Below are positions 1-12,500 of a stretch of 64,000 bases of DNA, piece after piece. The stretch comes from Venturia oleaginea (Eukaryota; Ascomycota; Dothideomycetes; Venturiales; Venturiaceae), in contig JABMLP010000001.1 of NCBI GenBank assembly GCA_013176395.1, positions 1,612,001 through 1,676,000 of the forward strand. Reading direction: 5' to 3'. Every line of letters starts with the position of its first letter. The first letter of the stretch is position 1. Made by a program: the position numbers and the translations under genes. The notes beneath the pieces were generated by a model. That model worked only from the letters and a program-made list of their open reading frames with translations, made no database searches and was not told the DNA's origin.

Positions 1-251
1 GTGATTATACCAAAAGAAAGAGTCAGGGCGCCGCGCAGGCGACGGCGATCATGCCCTCATCATCGACAACACCAGCCTCAGCGCTGGCCAATGCGACGAC
101 AGCACCTACCAGTGCTTCCACAAGTCCGACGGAAGAAAAGAAGGCGCCCATTCTGCAGCAGACAAGCTCTTCAGTCCTCGAGGAGGTTGATATGCCCCTG
201 GTACCTATACGGCCTGCTGACGAAGATGTGACTGTTCCTCCGCACTCATGA
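1..251 (+). CDS. 3' end of a gene that starts left of the window
   Basis: The reading frame is open from base 3 and stops at 249-251, giving about 82 residues of C-terminus. The segment is rich in Ser, Thr, Ala and Pro, begins with a basic patch (KRKSQG) and ends in an acidic tail with PADEDVTVPPHS. Such low-complexity tails are common at the ends of fungal proteins and give no clue to function. The first in-frame ATG at 51 is internal, because the frame is already open at the window edge. I do not recognise the family. Confidence 0.5.
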   Translation, partial: DYTKRKSQGAAQATAIMPSSSTTPASALANATTAPTSASTSPTEEKKAPILQQTSSSVLEEVDMPLVPIRPADEDVTVPPHS

Positions 252-3211
252 GACAAGACGTCAATTTCCTATGTCTTCTACCATTTTTAATCGCTGTACG
301 AATAAAATTCGAAGTCTGTTCATAAAACACGTTGCTGTTCAAAACCTGCTGCTATTCACGACTTTTGGCATTTGCCTACTTCTCATTCCCTATTTTGGTT
401 TTATTTAAGCGGCGACGTAGATATACCTATTCTGATTTTCGGGGCGTTCTGTGTGGGAAGAAAATGGGCGGGGATGGGGGTGTTCTTGGATCTTATTAGG
501 GATTGGTGATGACTGAGGCGGTCTTTTGCTCACTTTTTGACTTGATTGTTCGTGGAGGGTGGGCGGGATCAATGGCGCCTATCTCCATGACGCTCTTGAT
601 GCGGATGATGTTTCACCTCTCCGTTGTTTGTATGACAGACCTGTAGGCATGGTGTCGGATGGGTAGTAGGCTAGGACAATTTTATGATTGTGGACGTCTC
701 GTTCTTTCTCTGCCTCCATTTTCTAGCATTGTCTTTCGTCCTATCATTTGTGCTTTCTCTTGCAATCTCAACACTAGAATTGGATTAGGCTACTAAGCTG
801 ACGAGACTGGGACGTATATTGAAGAGGAGTCGTCGTTGCCAAGCATTCATGAGGGTTCAGCTACTGGTTTGCGTGAGTTGGAACTTGTCTCGGTGCTGAA
901 CTGAGAGCTTGGATTTTTTTTCCTTAGCAGCTGCTTAGAAATCGCCTCCTTCAAATGGTTGTACATCTTGTCGGCACGACAACAGCGATGGAGCGATGGC
1001 TCGTTCTTGAGAGGTATCTTTTTCGATGACGATATTTCGCTGAATTTGCTGTGCGGCTGAGACAGTGGAGTGTTGGGAAATCATATATATCATGTGGGTT
1101 TGGGGGATTCCCTCTTTATCCTCGTCGGACTGTTAGAAGGCTTGGCTCGGGCGGAGTACGTTTTTCAAGGAATTGCAAAGGGGATAAACACGATTCTTTT
1201 GCTAGCTGGGTAGGCTTCTGCGAGGATTTCTAAGACGAGGATGAAGGGATCTTCAATAAGTCTCCGCGCTGTATGTAGGAGTTTTGATGGTATTCTACTG
1301 TTTTGGCTGCTTGAATGTATGATATGGCTCTATATTGGGAGGTTCACGTGTCCAGCTATTGTCACTGGTCCTTTTTGGCCCGAACCTACGTGAGCTTGAA
1401 TCTGGCTATCTAGTCTTTCCTTCCCTTTCTCACAACTGTTCTCTCAAATCTTCGACTGTTTTCTCAGCATCCAGCATCTTTATTGCGATGGGCCCTTTAT
1501 CTTTGTTCAGCTCGTAGCACAGAAGCTATACATACATGGAGGAAATTCTGTCGTCCCATCATCTGGTGGAAAACTTCATGCGGTGAGGTCGCTGTTGTGG
1601 CAATTGGGAGTGCGGGTACGATACACAGAAATCATGAATAGCTCATTAAGATCTGCTTTCGTACCAAGATGTTTATGAGAGGACGGAGAAAGTAGAAGGC
1701 TGAATGTCAAGTACTAAAAATCTATGCACACAGAGTTAGCTTTACTGGCCTCCGAATTCATTTGGCTTCGACCTTTCAAAATCAAGGTAAGCGTAGAATT
1801 TAAATATTATAACATATCAACTACTGACTCGTGGTTCACCGCGAACGCAATTGGTCTTCAAGCCTGGGCGGTTTTTTAATTGGGACGCTTCGACGTGATT
1901 AATGCTCTACTACTATGTAGAGTGTCAAGGCCTCAGCCGTGGGGGAGAAACGCTACCGATGATCAGGGGGGGCAAGCGACAAGTGTCTACACAGTAGTCA
2001 AAAAGGATATGGTCCGTGGTTTCGAGAACAACCATGGTAGATGAATAGAGGCGTCCTTCCTGGAGTCTACAGCCAGGGCAAGGCGTAAAAACTGTGGTCT
2101 ATGAGGCTTGGATGGATTTGCTTGACCGGTGAGTAAGCTAACAGGATGTTGGTCGCTCAGAGAAGCGAAGAGCAGCATCGAAGGAACAGGATCTCTGTCC
2201 TATCCGTGGTATTTCTCGGAGACAATAAATAAGGCGGCGTCGAAGATGAACGCATGGAAACGGAAACAGAAGGACTCCGTGGAAGTCATAGGTTCTTGGC
2301 ATTCGCGGAGGGCGTCTTGAATATGAAGCCGGTCGAAGGAGCGCGTATCGGACTATAGGTATGAGAATACTCATGCACTTCTAAGCGAGATTCGAGCCTT
2401 GAATTTGGTGCTCGTCACATGGTGGCCTGGAGTGTGTGATAGGCTCGTTGGGTGCGAAGAGGTGCAAATCGCACACGAGCACGTAGAATATCTTTTGTTG
2501 CCTAACAAGACGTTAGATTATATGAGCAGTAATACACTATATACTCCCGGAGCGCATCCCTTGAAGCGATAGAGATCGAGATCCAATCGCACCAAACAAA
2601 GCCATGATTTCCTTCTCGCTCAAAAGAAAAAGTGGAGAAGAACGTTGCAAGAACGGGTGACTTTGGCGGGACGAATCGCGGAACAATCAGATCAGAACTG
2701 GATGGTGATGGAGGAAGATACGAGGAACGAAATGGAACCTCATCGTTCAATCACTAAAGAGAAGGAAGAACTTAATACCGAATGCGTTACACCGCTGGGC
2801 TTCCTAGCGCTTTGAGTGTGTAAGATTACAAGTACCATTTGCCAATTACGAGGTTATGAACAGACAAGCTTCAAAATAACAGCACTAAATCCCAGTCGAG
2901 TTGAATTATACCTCGCTCTGATCTCCCGCAAACAAGCCTCCATGTTTCAGTTACACTACTTGTTGCGCCCACCAGGCAAACAGTGAGATGGTTTGCCCTA
3001 GATCACCGTCCTATCCCTAGACAAAGATCCAGATCTTATACCGGTCCCTGTATGCTGGAAAGTACAGACTTTCTCCTTCGCGGGCCGGCAGGCGCGGACG
3101 GATAAATATGTGCAACGATGCGCACAAGGTGTTAGCAAAGAGACATAAATTACAAGTATGACGGCAGGTTACTTCTTCGGCTCAAGTTTCATCATTTGAT
3201 TCTTGGTCGAT
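252..3211. other. Long gene-poor stretch
   Basis: About 3 kb without a convincing gene. Open frames are all shorter than about 85 codons, overlap one another on both strands and show no domain or signal peptide. The first few hundred bases are probably the 3' UTR of the gene ending at 251. I see no tandem repeat or clear inverted repeat. Confidence 0.4.
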
Positions 3212-4619
3212 ATGTGGTTGACGAGGGTGATCTCCGCACTCCTTTGTGGTCAGCTAACTGCTGCCGCGCTAACAGGTCAGTATGATCAGACAAGTGCTAA
3301 CTTCAGGACTGATCATCATATTCAGATAGTTCTGGACAACATCTGCCCAGAATACGACCTCGACATCCGCAAATTAATGGAGGATTAGGCAATGGCAAAG
3401 GGTTCCCCGGGGGTGGATTTGGAAACCTAGCAGACATTTTGGCCCCTCCGAAAGTGCCTGGTGCGGATCCAAAAGATATTCATGCAAAAGCTCCAAAATC
3501 CGCAGGCAATCCATCCACTCCACCGCCTACAGACCCAACAAAACAGTTCGGAGATGCACTAGCGGCCTTCGGCACAGCTTTTTCGCCTCCGAAAGCAACG
3601 CAATCGCTCCCTAAACCACCAGGAAACAATGCATTCGGGGATACGTTCGCGGCCCTTGGAACAACTCTGTCGCCCTCGAAAGGAACGCAAGCCCACTCCA
3701 AACCACCCGCGGGCGGACATAATGCATTCGGGGATGCGTTAGCGGCCCTAGGAACAACTCTGTCGCCCTCGAAAGGAACGCAAGCCCCCCCTAAACCACC
3801 CGCGGGCGGACATAATGCATTCGGGGATGCGTTCGCGGCCCTAGGAACAACTATGTCGCCCTCAAAAGGAACCCAAGCCCCCACTAAACCACCCGCAGGC
3901 GGAAACAATGCATTCGGGGATGCGTTCGCGGCCCTAGGAACAGCTCTGGCACCTTCCAAAGGTGTAATGACTGCGACCACGGATGAAATTGTCAAGTGCC
4001 GCGAGTATCCAGATAATGTTTCTCCCGAGATAGCCAAAGTAGTTACTTTACAAAAAGCAACCCCTGTAAGAGTGACATGTTGGACGTCTGCATCGATTGG
4101 CGGAGCGAGTGGACAGGTGCAAGGAACTTCAGTTTGGCTCCGGACTGACGGAGGATGTTACATATCGGAGATGAACCTTCAGGCCGACACAAATTTCGAA
4201 AAGAGACTTGGAACTTGTGAGCCTGTCCATCATTTTGTTGGGGCAATGCAGACCCAGTACACGCGGCAAGACTGTTATACCTGCACAAACACCAACTGTG
4301 CAAGCAAGAACATCGGTGCTGGAAATCTGATAGATGTGGGCTGTTCCACGGTTGGCGAAGCGACGGGAGGCAATACGTGAGTCGAGGGACTGTGTGTCGT
4401 TGATTGATACTGACGTTTTGCAGTACCTGGGTGAAGCACGCGAAGCTAGATTGCTTTTTCCCCGGTGCAATATTTGACAAGACCGGATGGCTAGGTAAGG
4501 GCATCGTCACAGTCAAGCCGAGACTCCGCTAAGTTTTGACAGGAAGTCACGGTGGTTCCCTCTATTGCGCGCCTGGTACTGGTGCTGCCAGAGGTACTGG
4601 GCCTAGAGTCGGATTTTAG
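3212..4619 (+). CDS. Secreted repeat protein with cysteine-rich C-terminal domain
   Basis: Four exons are proposed: 3212-3275, 3326-4376, 4424-4494 and 4543-4619. All three introns (50, 47 and 48 bases) have GT...AG ends and matching phases, giving 420 residues. The protein starts MWLTRVISALLCGQ, a signal peptide likely cut after AAALT, so export is expected. A Gly/Pro-rich linker follows. Then come five tandem copies of a 29-31-residue unit with the core NAFGDAFAALGTTLSPSKGT. The last third is a compact domain with about 12 cysteines, including TCWTS, GTSVWLRTDGGCY, CYTCTNTNC and LDCFF. The VWLRTDGGCY part resembles SH3-like folds of some fungal secreted proteins, which is inference only. 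I used the ATG at 3212 because it opens the signal peptide. The cellular role is unknown; a wall-associated or effector-type protein is possible. Confidence 0.7.
3540..3965 (+). repeat. 93-base coding minisatellite
   Basis: Tandem repeat inside the secreted protein gene. The unit is about 93 bases and encodes 31 residues around FGDAFAALGTTLSPSKG. The first copy is shorter and more diverged (FGDALAAFGTAFSPPK), and the last copy is cut short before the cysteine-rich domain. All copies keep the reading frame. Confidence 0.8.
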
Positions 4620-5909
4620 CAATACTTCATAGCGTTGAACGATAACAATGAGATTCTTCTAGAAAGTATTTAGATCATGTTTACAACTGATTGGTCGTCC
4701 GGAAACCTAAAGAACACACCAAGTAGAAGGGCAAATGGCCACTTAAGAATATTCCTTGGACCACGATAGAACTGACCTTGTTATCGCACTAATGATGAGA
4801 CTGTTCCTAAATAGCTAAAGCATAGCGAATCCAAGACACCTAGGAATTGTATATAGATATTGAACTAAAAAGACGCGAGCAATTCTGGAAGCTTTAAATG
4901 CTCGGTCGAGCATCTTGCTAGTTCCTTCGATTCTTGTATCATTGACAACATCGTCGCGAGGGCGTCTTCTAGATGGTTAACGATTGCCATCGCCTTAGTA
5001 AGGCCGCTGGTGTGTTGATGGGAGAAAGGGATGAGAAGAGAACTTAGAGGAAATTCAAAAGCGAGGGTAAAGTCACGTGACAAAAAATACTACGCCCAAT
5101 CGGGATCTCGATGCCACCTGATCTCATTCCATCTCACACTCTAATATTTAATCCACCGGGGGTCCAAGCACGAACCGTCTCAAGTCCATTACTGTACTCA
5201 ACCGACGTGGATATTGGCGTGGGGCTCGAGTAAGGAACCGATGAAGGTCGGCCTAACTTTTACGTTTGTAACCTTAAGCTCGAGAATGGTGGAGAGAGAC
5301 TCGTATCAACGAGTTTTTGGAAGACTTTCTAAGAAGATCGGCGAACGCATAGGCAGGCGCGCATTTCCCCGGCCAGTGCCTTCAGGCAAGCTAAAGGAGA
5401 ATCACTGTGAACCTGCTCGAAACGAGGATCCTGTCTACGTGTAAACTTCATTGGAGTTGAATCATGGGGTAAGTTCGATGCCGATACGCTATATCGTCTC
5501 CTATGTAGGGGCAAGGCTAAGACAACGAGCACACCTCACAAAGATGAAAATGTCGCTAATTTAGTATCCCGCCCGATGTCTTTGCGTACAAGAGAGCTGA
5601 CCGCATGGTCCATTCTCTGGCTTCCCATCAACGACCAGCATCCTGCCAAACCATCGTAAGATTCCATTCCTCACATAGGGCAAGAAAAATTTGAATGGAT
5701 ACCGTTTCATGAAGGACGCATAATTCTGATGTTCCATACACTAACGAACAATAGTATAAGCTCTTCCAAGCTAACATCCTATTCATCCTTCGCAAAAATT
5801 ACGGAACCAATTTGATAGGTCTTCCTATCACAATCAATCTCTCAGCTTTAAGACATCCGAAGCGCTCCCCCATTGTAGCCGCACTAGGACCCTTAACAGT
5901 CAGACTTTT
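4620..5909. other. Intergenic, no gene seen
   Basis: Convergent space between the secreted repeat protein and the minus-strand proline-rich gene. It holds only short open frames (up to 76 codons) without recognisable features. AT-rich sequence after 4620 is likely 3' UTR. Confidence 0.4.
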
Positions 5910-7419
5910 TTAGCCATCTACCCTATTGCTCGACGTGCTTGGTGTAGCAGATGGCGCACCATTTGAGGTTGTTGGCGCACCATTTGAGGTAGTCGGTGCA
6001 CCATCTGAGGTAGATGGCGCATCATTTGAGGTAGATGGCGCATCATTTGAGGTAGATGGCGCACCATCTGAGGTAGTCGGTGCACCTGGTGGAGGATTTG
6101 GCGCGGCGTGTGTGCCACCTGGCGAATTCTGTATAGAATTCGGCGGAGCCGGTGGGGCAACCGATGGGCGAAATGGAAATATAATCTGTCGCCCTGGAAA
6201 ATTTGGCGAGACGTGTGTGCCACCTGGGGCAGGAACTTCAAATATAATCTGTGGCCCAGCAGGTGGTGCACCTCGTGTAAGATTTGGCGGGGGAACCGAT
6301 CCAAAAAATTCAAATATTGTACCTGGTGGAAAATATGGCGATGCGTGTGTGCCACCTGGGGCATCCGATGCAGGAATTGGCCATATTGGACGAGAACCAG
6401 CCGGTGGACGAGACCCAGCCGGTGGACGAGACCCAGCCGGTGGACGAGACCCAGCCGGTGGACGAGACCCAGCCGGTGTATGAGCGAATCGATTTAATGT
6501 AGCTGGTGGATGATTTGGCGTAGTGAGGGAAGGTTCTCGCAGCCACTGGAGTTCAGTTGGAAGACCAAAAATGACCGCGTTGGGATCACTTGGGTCTTGA
6601 CGAGCAGGAGTCGAATTTGGTTGAGGGCCGAGTGTGGTGAAGTTATATTCGCGAACGACTGCAGCGCCCTCACGCGCCCTACACGACTCGTCATCTTGTG
6701 GCAGCATCCAAACCGGTTTCCATTCCCCAGGTTCACTGAGCATGATAACTTGAGGTTGTCCACCTGCGAAGGAGGAAACAGTTCCGGGAAGTCTTGTTCG
6801 CCCAGGTGGGAAATTCGAACGTGGAGCCGGAGGCGAGTGATTGGGGCAATACGATGTGGAAGAAGGACCAGCTGCTGCAGGTCTATGATTCCCATAACCA
6901 GCAACTGGCAATACATGGGCCGAACGTGAAGTCGGAGGAGGCTGGCTTGATGCCGCTACGTAGGAAGAAACAGTTCCAGCAGGCCTGGAGCTTCCATCCC
7001 TTCCATCGTATTGCGAAGTGTGTACAGGCTCACTCTCCACATCTTCCATATCCTCCTGATCCTCAGACTCATCCTGTTGCCTATCAAACCCAAATCTCCT
7101 TCGATAAGCCTGCTGCGGCAATTCCGCCCGCCATCTTCTGCTTATCCCGCTCGTTTTGACAAGTTGGGCAGGGACGAACTTCCAGGATGGGCTCATATCC
7201 ATCCGTGTTGATGCAATCGTTGGGTGAAGCGATCAAGTCTCTTACAATTGGGCATGGGCAGTAGCCGCCTCCCCAGCGATGAATCTCGGTGCCTGTCTCA
7301 AAGCAGAGAACTTCTTCGACCTGGTCTCTTGGCACATATTGACGGGGCCCATTATGTCCATGATCCTCTGGGTTTGGTGCATCGCAATGCGTGTGCTCCC
7401 AGTGAAGGTAAAAGCACAT
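5910..7419 (-). CDS. Proline/serine-rich repeat protein, exon structure uncertain
   Basis: Two overlapping minus-strand frames appear to make one gene. The 5' part starts at the ATG at 7419. It carries Cys and His residues that look metal-binding: HWEHTHCD, a GYCPCP stretch and RPCPTCQNE. The 3' part stops at 5910. It is disordered, rich in Pro, Ser, Thr and Gly, with SRPPAG and APSTSND repeats. The frames differ, and the most likely join is an intron starting at the GT at 7089, with an acceptor 34-61 bases on; I cannot fix the acceptor. A simple frameshift is the alternative. There is no signal peptide or membrane segment. I do not recognise the family; a short Cys/His module followed by a disordered tail is all that can be said. 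Confidence 0.5.
5950..6075 (-). repeat. 21-base coding minisatellite, six units
   Basis: Six head-to-tail units of 21 bases with no length variation, differing at a few positions. On the coding (minus) strand each unit gives seven residues of the type APSTSND or APTTSNG. The repeats form the C-terminus of the proline-rich gene. Confidence 0.85.
6397..6480 (-). repeat. 18-base coding minisatellite
   Basis: Four identical 18-base units and a partial fifth, encoding repeated SRPPAG on the minus strand. The near-perfect identity suggests recent expansion or homogenisation. Confidence 0.85.
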
Positions 7420-9529
7420 GTCGAGATAATCGAAGCCGTGTAGTCGATGTTGTGTCTTTTGGTATGGGGTTGATGTTGTATGTATTGAGCATCAGAGTTG
7501 AAAGTCAACATCGTTCCAAAACCAGAATTTGTTGAAGGTGCTAAGGGATTGAGAATATACGTGCAGGGACGAGCCTGGTGTGAATACTGCCATATTCAAC
7601 ACCCTTTTGCTCAGGAACGATGGGATCTCCTTTGCGGGCTACGGCGACGGTAGAAACTGCCATCCTTGACACCCATGTCTCGAAATTGCCATCATTTATC
7701 AAATATAGAAACCGACCCATTAAGGGCTATGGGGCAGCACCTAGTGGCCCAATGAGTTTGTCTTGCGAAAAATCCACGGTCCAACCAAACACTGCACAGA
7801 TTCAAACCAATCTCCTTCTCAAAGTAGTAGCGCGAATGATGAAGACCACTATCATGAGTTCAAGTGGCTGAAAACCGATGGGGAACAATGGATTAAAATC
7901 CCAGCTTTGTTACTGCATTGCTCATTTTCTATAATGGGAAGCATGTTCGAATTGCGAACATACTGTCAAAACAGAGTTTGTAAACCGCCGTAAGGATTGA
8001 TGATAGGGAGATGAAACAACAAGAAAAGAACAAATAGCTTTCGGGCTTGTGATGGAGGAAGCATTGTCCGGTCTGGCTCAGCGACGGTGTCAATTTAGGG
8101 CCCTTCAAATCTCTAGGTAATCGAGTATTCGATTGGTTTCTGAGTTCTGCACCTCAGAGGCAATACCGATCCATTGTTGATAGTCTGATTCCGAGAACTC
8201 GACAAGAATTGATCGCTATCCACCTTTGATTGAGAGGGTCAAATCTAGAGTTCAGGTGTTGTCGACGAGAGGAAAATGGGTAGACTCACAATCCGCCACA
8301 GACAAGGCTGGAGATATCAGATCCATGTCAAAGTCAACAGACAATGAACAATCTGCAGCGAATTCTGCCAGAAATTCATCGCCGCCTATCTCGAAATAGG
8401 GTCGCGGTTCAGATACGAGGTTGTCGTCGACGAATAGAAGATTAACAACTCGATAAACGCCTCACCAAATACCAGCCCTGTCTATTGTAAGCAGCCCGAA
8501 ACCAAAAAGACACGTCCGCAAATTTCCCTTGTTTTTCAAATCAACCTCTGAAGAATGTAGGGGGTAAAACGGGGGGCACTTTTCGTACTCCAAACACAGA
8601 ATAACTTTGCCCGCTTCTGTCTTCACGCCGTATTCTTATTTTGGTCGTTCAACCACCATGGTGATGAAAGATGGAATTCCGTACAACACCCGCAGGCAAC
8701 GCGGTTGACCTAAAAGAATACCTCAGGTATAAATTCACTGTTAATGTTGTGAAAGGGAAGTACGGTACTCACAGCATCTCACCCTTCAATCTTTCCCCAA
8801 GCTCAACCATCCAACTTCATCTCACTTCCTCCATACAAGTCTAAATGTGACACCCGTTTTCAACCATGTCACTTGATCCTTCGTAGCAGCAATGCACACA
8901 AAATCCCTTCTCCTCTCCACTCTACGCGCCAACCTCGCCTCATCGCGGTTTTTCGTCTACAGCGCCAACTCTTCAGCAGCGGCGTCGCCACAAGAAAAGT
9001 AGCATCACAATCTGTCCCAAACGCCAAATGTCCCAACGTAAACATCTTGTGGAGGAACACCGGCATCTTTGAATGAGCATAACCTCCCCTCCCTCTCATC
9101 CCTGTTTCCTTCTTTGTCTCGTCCTAAATTGTGTATCTTCCTCTGACCCCCTCTTCATCCCATTGATCTTCGAAACCATATCCAAGTTCAAAGGCACCAT
9201 ACTAATCCCAAACCCTACTTCACAAACAAACCCAACTGACTTTCCGCAGTGGCTCGGGTGACACATTCTTCTGGCTCATCTGCAGCCCGAATAAGTGAAA
9301 GCAGGAACTTCAAGCATAATCCGCATCCCATAATGTACCGATTTGCAGCAGGTATTCGTTATTCGAGAGCAAATGCAAAGGGAGGAGGACGGGGCAATGA
9401 GCGACTGAGCTGAAATGGATTTTAGTCTTCAAACACAATGTACTGCAACATCGAATCTGGGATGGTTATGCAATCTACATTGTTATTATACATACCATCC
9501 TCCAATCTCCTCTCACATCAACAAAATAA
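7420..9529. other. Intergenic, possible tiny ORF only
   Basis: No convincing gene. A 36-codon frame at 8892-9002 (+) starts MHTKSLLLSTLRANL and looks like a mitochondrial presequence. A strong acceptor-like site (branch CTGAC, then TTTCCGCAG) ends at 9249. A small spliced gene is therefore possible but I could not assemble one. The rest is featureless. Confidence 0.3.
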
Positions 9530-12500
9530 TCATCTCATTTTCTTGAAATAGGGACTATTGGTGGCAGCACCACGAGACTGACGCGTGCTGGACCCACGTC
9601 GTGTCTTCCCGCCACGTGTTGCACGTGTTCGAGGAGTACCACGTTTTGGCTTTCCAGGCGTGAAGTCTTCAGATCCATCTCCTGAGTCTTCAGCATGCGA
9701 GATGAGTGGGCTGTCTTCTTCGGCTGATCCAACATCTTTGTCGCTGACTTCGTCTTCGTCGATGATCGCAGAACGTTTGGGCCTAGCAATGGAGCCACCA
9801 CGAGCTTTGCGGCCTCGACCGGCAGCAGCACGAGTGCGATTTGCGCCGCGCTTTGGTTTGACAGGAGCTTTGTCGGACTCGTCAGAATCCGTATCTCGAG
9901 TGATGGCCGAGGTCGGCTCCGTGTCCGGATCTGCCTCGACAGGTGTGGCATCTCTATGCAGAGACTGTGGGGAGATTGGTTTCATCGTAGATTTGTTCGT
10001 CTGTGTGGGCTTGGTGTTCACTGGCTCCTCGTCTTCGCCCTCTAATATGAAACCTCCTGCTTCAACTTCACTCTCGTCTTCGCTTTCTCCGGGACGTAGA
10101 AAGCCGCCACCTCCAACATCATCTGTAACAATGCTGTCGTCAAGTACGAAGCCGCCTCCCATATCTCCATCTCTGTCCACGGGAGCTTCTTCATCTCTGT
10201 CCTCGACCGCTGGATTCTGCTTGCGCATGAATGGATTAGCATCATCAGGGAGATCATTTCCTAATCCATATATCTCTTTCATCCTCTTCACAACCTTGAG
10301 GCCATGAAGGAATTTCTTCCATAATGCCAAAGCTCTCTGTTCTCGCTTGTCCTCTTCCTTCTCTTTCTTGATGCGATCCTCCTCTTTCCAAGCGTCGATG
10401 ACCATCTGCCTATTCTCCTCAGCTACGACAACGCCAGTCAAGACAGGCACAGCTCTTCGATTCCCAAATTCGAATCCAGTACAAGCCTCGGCATACTCGA
10501 TCCCAAGTTTTCGGCACAACTTGGCTGTGCCCTTCAGTGGTACATGGGTAGCCCCTTGTGGAACCATAGAAGGAACATAAACGTCGATATTGCCGAAACT
10601 GTTCTTCGGAATGTGTCCACCTTGTATCGGATCAGGAATGATCCAGTCTGTCTGTGCTCTGGAATAAAGACCCTGCATAGGCTTCTCACCTGTCTCCCTT
10701 TCCGTATCCTCAAGTTCACGCAGACGTATCGTTGTGACAGCGCGATAGGGCACATATTTGAGTGCTTGTTCACCGATTTTCAGCTCACGACCCTCCTTGT
10801 GCCAGCTCTCCACTGTTTTGCAGGCTACCACATCCTCACGTCGGTACACCGGCTCCTCTGTAGCCTTATCGCCTTTACCGACCTTGAAGGTCTTGACAGG
10901 CTTTGCACCAGCAACAAGCGCCTCCTCGCGCCGCAGATGTCGTTCCAGGACAAACTCAGCAGAGTTCTTGTATCCTTGCAATGTCTCCACACCCTTTTCG
11001 CCAGAACCATCTTTAGCGCTGGGTGCTGGCTTGAAAGGCACGAGGTCACCTTGGTCCTCAATGTCGTCAGCCGGCGTACGTCTGCTGGTTGGACGTTCGT
11101 ATCCACTCATGACATGCTTGAACCAGTCGTACTTCTCATATTTCAATATTTTTCCTCTCTTGTTGTAGATTGGGACTTTTTCTACTGGGAGTCGAAAGCC
11201 TTTGGTCTTTCCCGGAAGTTGATGTCGTTTGAGATAGCGTACAGTGACATCCTTCGCTGAACCGTCTTTGGAATAAGCTACTACGTAGCAGAGAACTTGT
11301 TTCGCCTTGTCGGCTGCTGCGCCTCTAGGTTCGAAAACAGTATACTGTTCTGGCTTGGTGGCAACATTGGGACTGACTTGTGTCGAGACTGGGAAGTAAG
11401 TATTGGTTACGGGTGACAATGCTTCTGTCCAATATGTAGGATATGGAGGATCCTTGCCGCTGAGTTTGGAAGATGAGGCCCTCACTGGAGTTAGCTCAAG
11501 CTCGGGTGATTCGGAATCACTTTCTGGTGCTGAGCTCAGCTCACTGCTGCTATCGGCAAGATCAACCTTGGTCGAGGACGAAGCCTTGCGGGGCTGGCTG
11601 AATTTTGCTGTTTCACTTGCTTGCGAATCTGAATCTCTGGGAGATTCCTCTCCACCGTCTTCGTTATTCCCAGGACGAGTGTTTTTGACATCAGTGGCGC
11701 GATTCTTGGTTGCTGCTTTCCTCGGTTTGCCCTCTTCACCCTTCGACCATCCGAATCCACTAGGCTGGAGACTAGCGACCAGTCTGGCTTCGAGTCCAAG
11801 ACCTCTCAATAGAGCCGTGAAGAGCTGCGCAGAAAGATCTCTGCTTCCCTCCCATTTCTTCGCCGCTATTCTGAACGCATCTAAGTTTGCAATTCGTTCT
11901 CCATGTATTGTCGCATCGTGAGGATCATTCTGACACGCCTCGACTTCTTCCTTGATATCCTTCAGACTACGATATCCGAGTTTCCGCAGGCCAGGCGCAG
12001 TGATTTTGAAACGCTTCTTCCAGTACATTGACAAGCGCTCGAGCAGTCGGATCAACGGATCGCCACGACTGAGATTTGGAGCGCCTTCTTCCTGTTTAGC
12101 CGCCTCGCCGCCCCAGTCTCGTATCCTGGCTGGATTTGATTTTCCTTTGCCCTTGGCTTTCACCGTGTTGTTCTCCTTCTTCGCCTTCCCAGTGAATGCT
12201 TCTGGTTTGTCTTTCGCTTCGCTATTGGCATATCCCATCGCTTTCCGCCATCGAGAAACCTCTGCCTTCATACTGTCGTTCAGACCATCAAAGAGTGAAG
12301 CCTGAACTTCAACGTCATTGATCCACGAGTTGCGTATGGTGTTGTGCCAGAGGAGGAATTGTACATGCATACAATGTGTGTGAACTCGTATTGCCCGTTC
12401 TCTTTTTGTTGGTCCTTTCTTGCCTCCAGCATCCGGCCTCGAATAAACGGCATCGTCAGGAACAGCCAAAGATATCTCGAGGTCTCCTATCGGTTGATTT

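Noticed and set aside
1987..2374. Overlapping minus-strand frames that might be an F-box relic
   Set aside because: I tried reading through the stops and found no convincing F-box or other domain.
3480..4037. 185-codon minus-strand frame opposite the repeat protein
   Set aside because: Repeats keep the opposite strand open; the plus-strand reading has a signal peptide and splice sites.
6393..6480. CRISPR-like regular repeats
   Set aside because: These are contiguous 18-base coding repeats without spacers, in a eukaryotic gene.
5926..6483. 185-codon plus-strand frame with GAPFEVV repeats
   Set aside because: It is the antisense reading of the minisatellites in the proline-rich gene. Repeats of 18 and 21 bases keep all frames open.
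10544..11260. Long plus-strand frame (238 codons) inside rad4
   Set aside because: It lies wholly antisense to the Rad4 coding region, whose domains are unambiguous; it is a shadow of codon composition.
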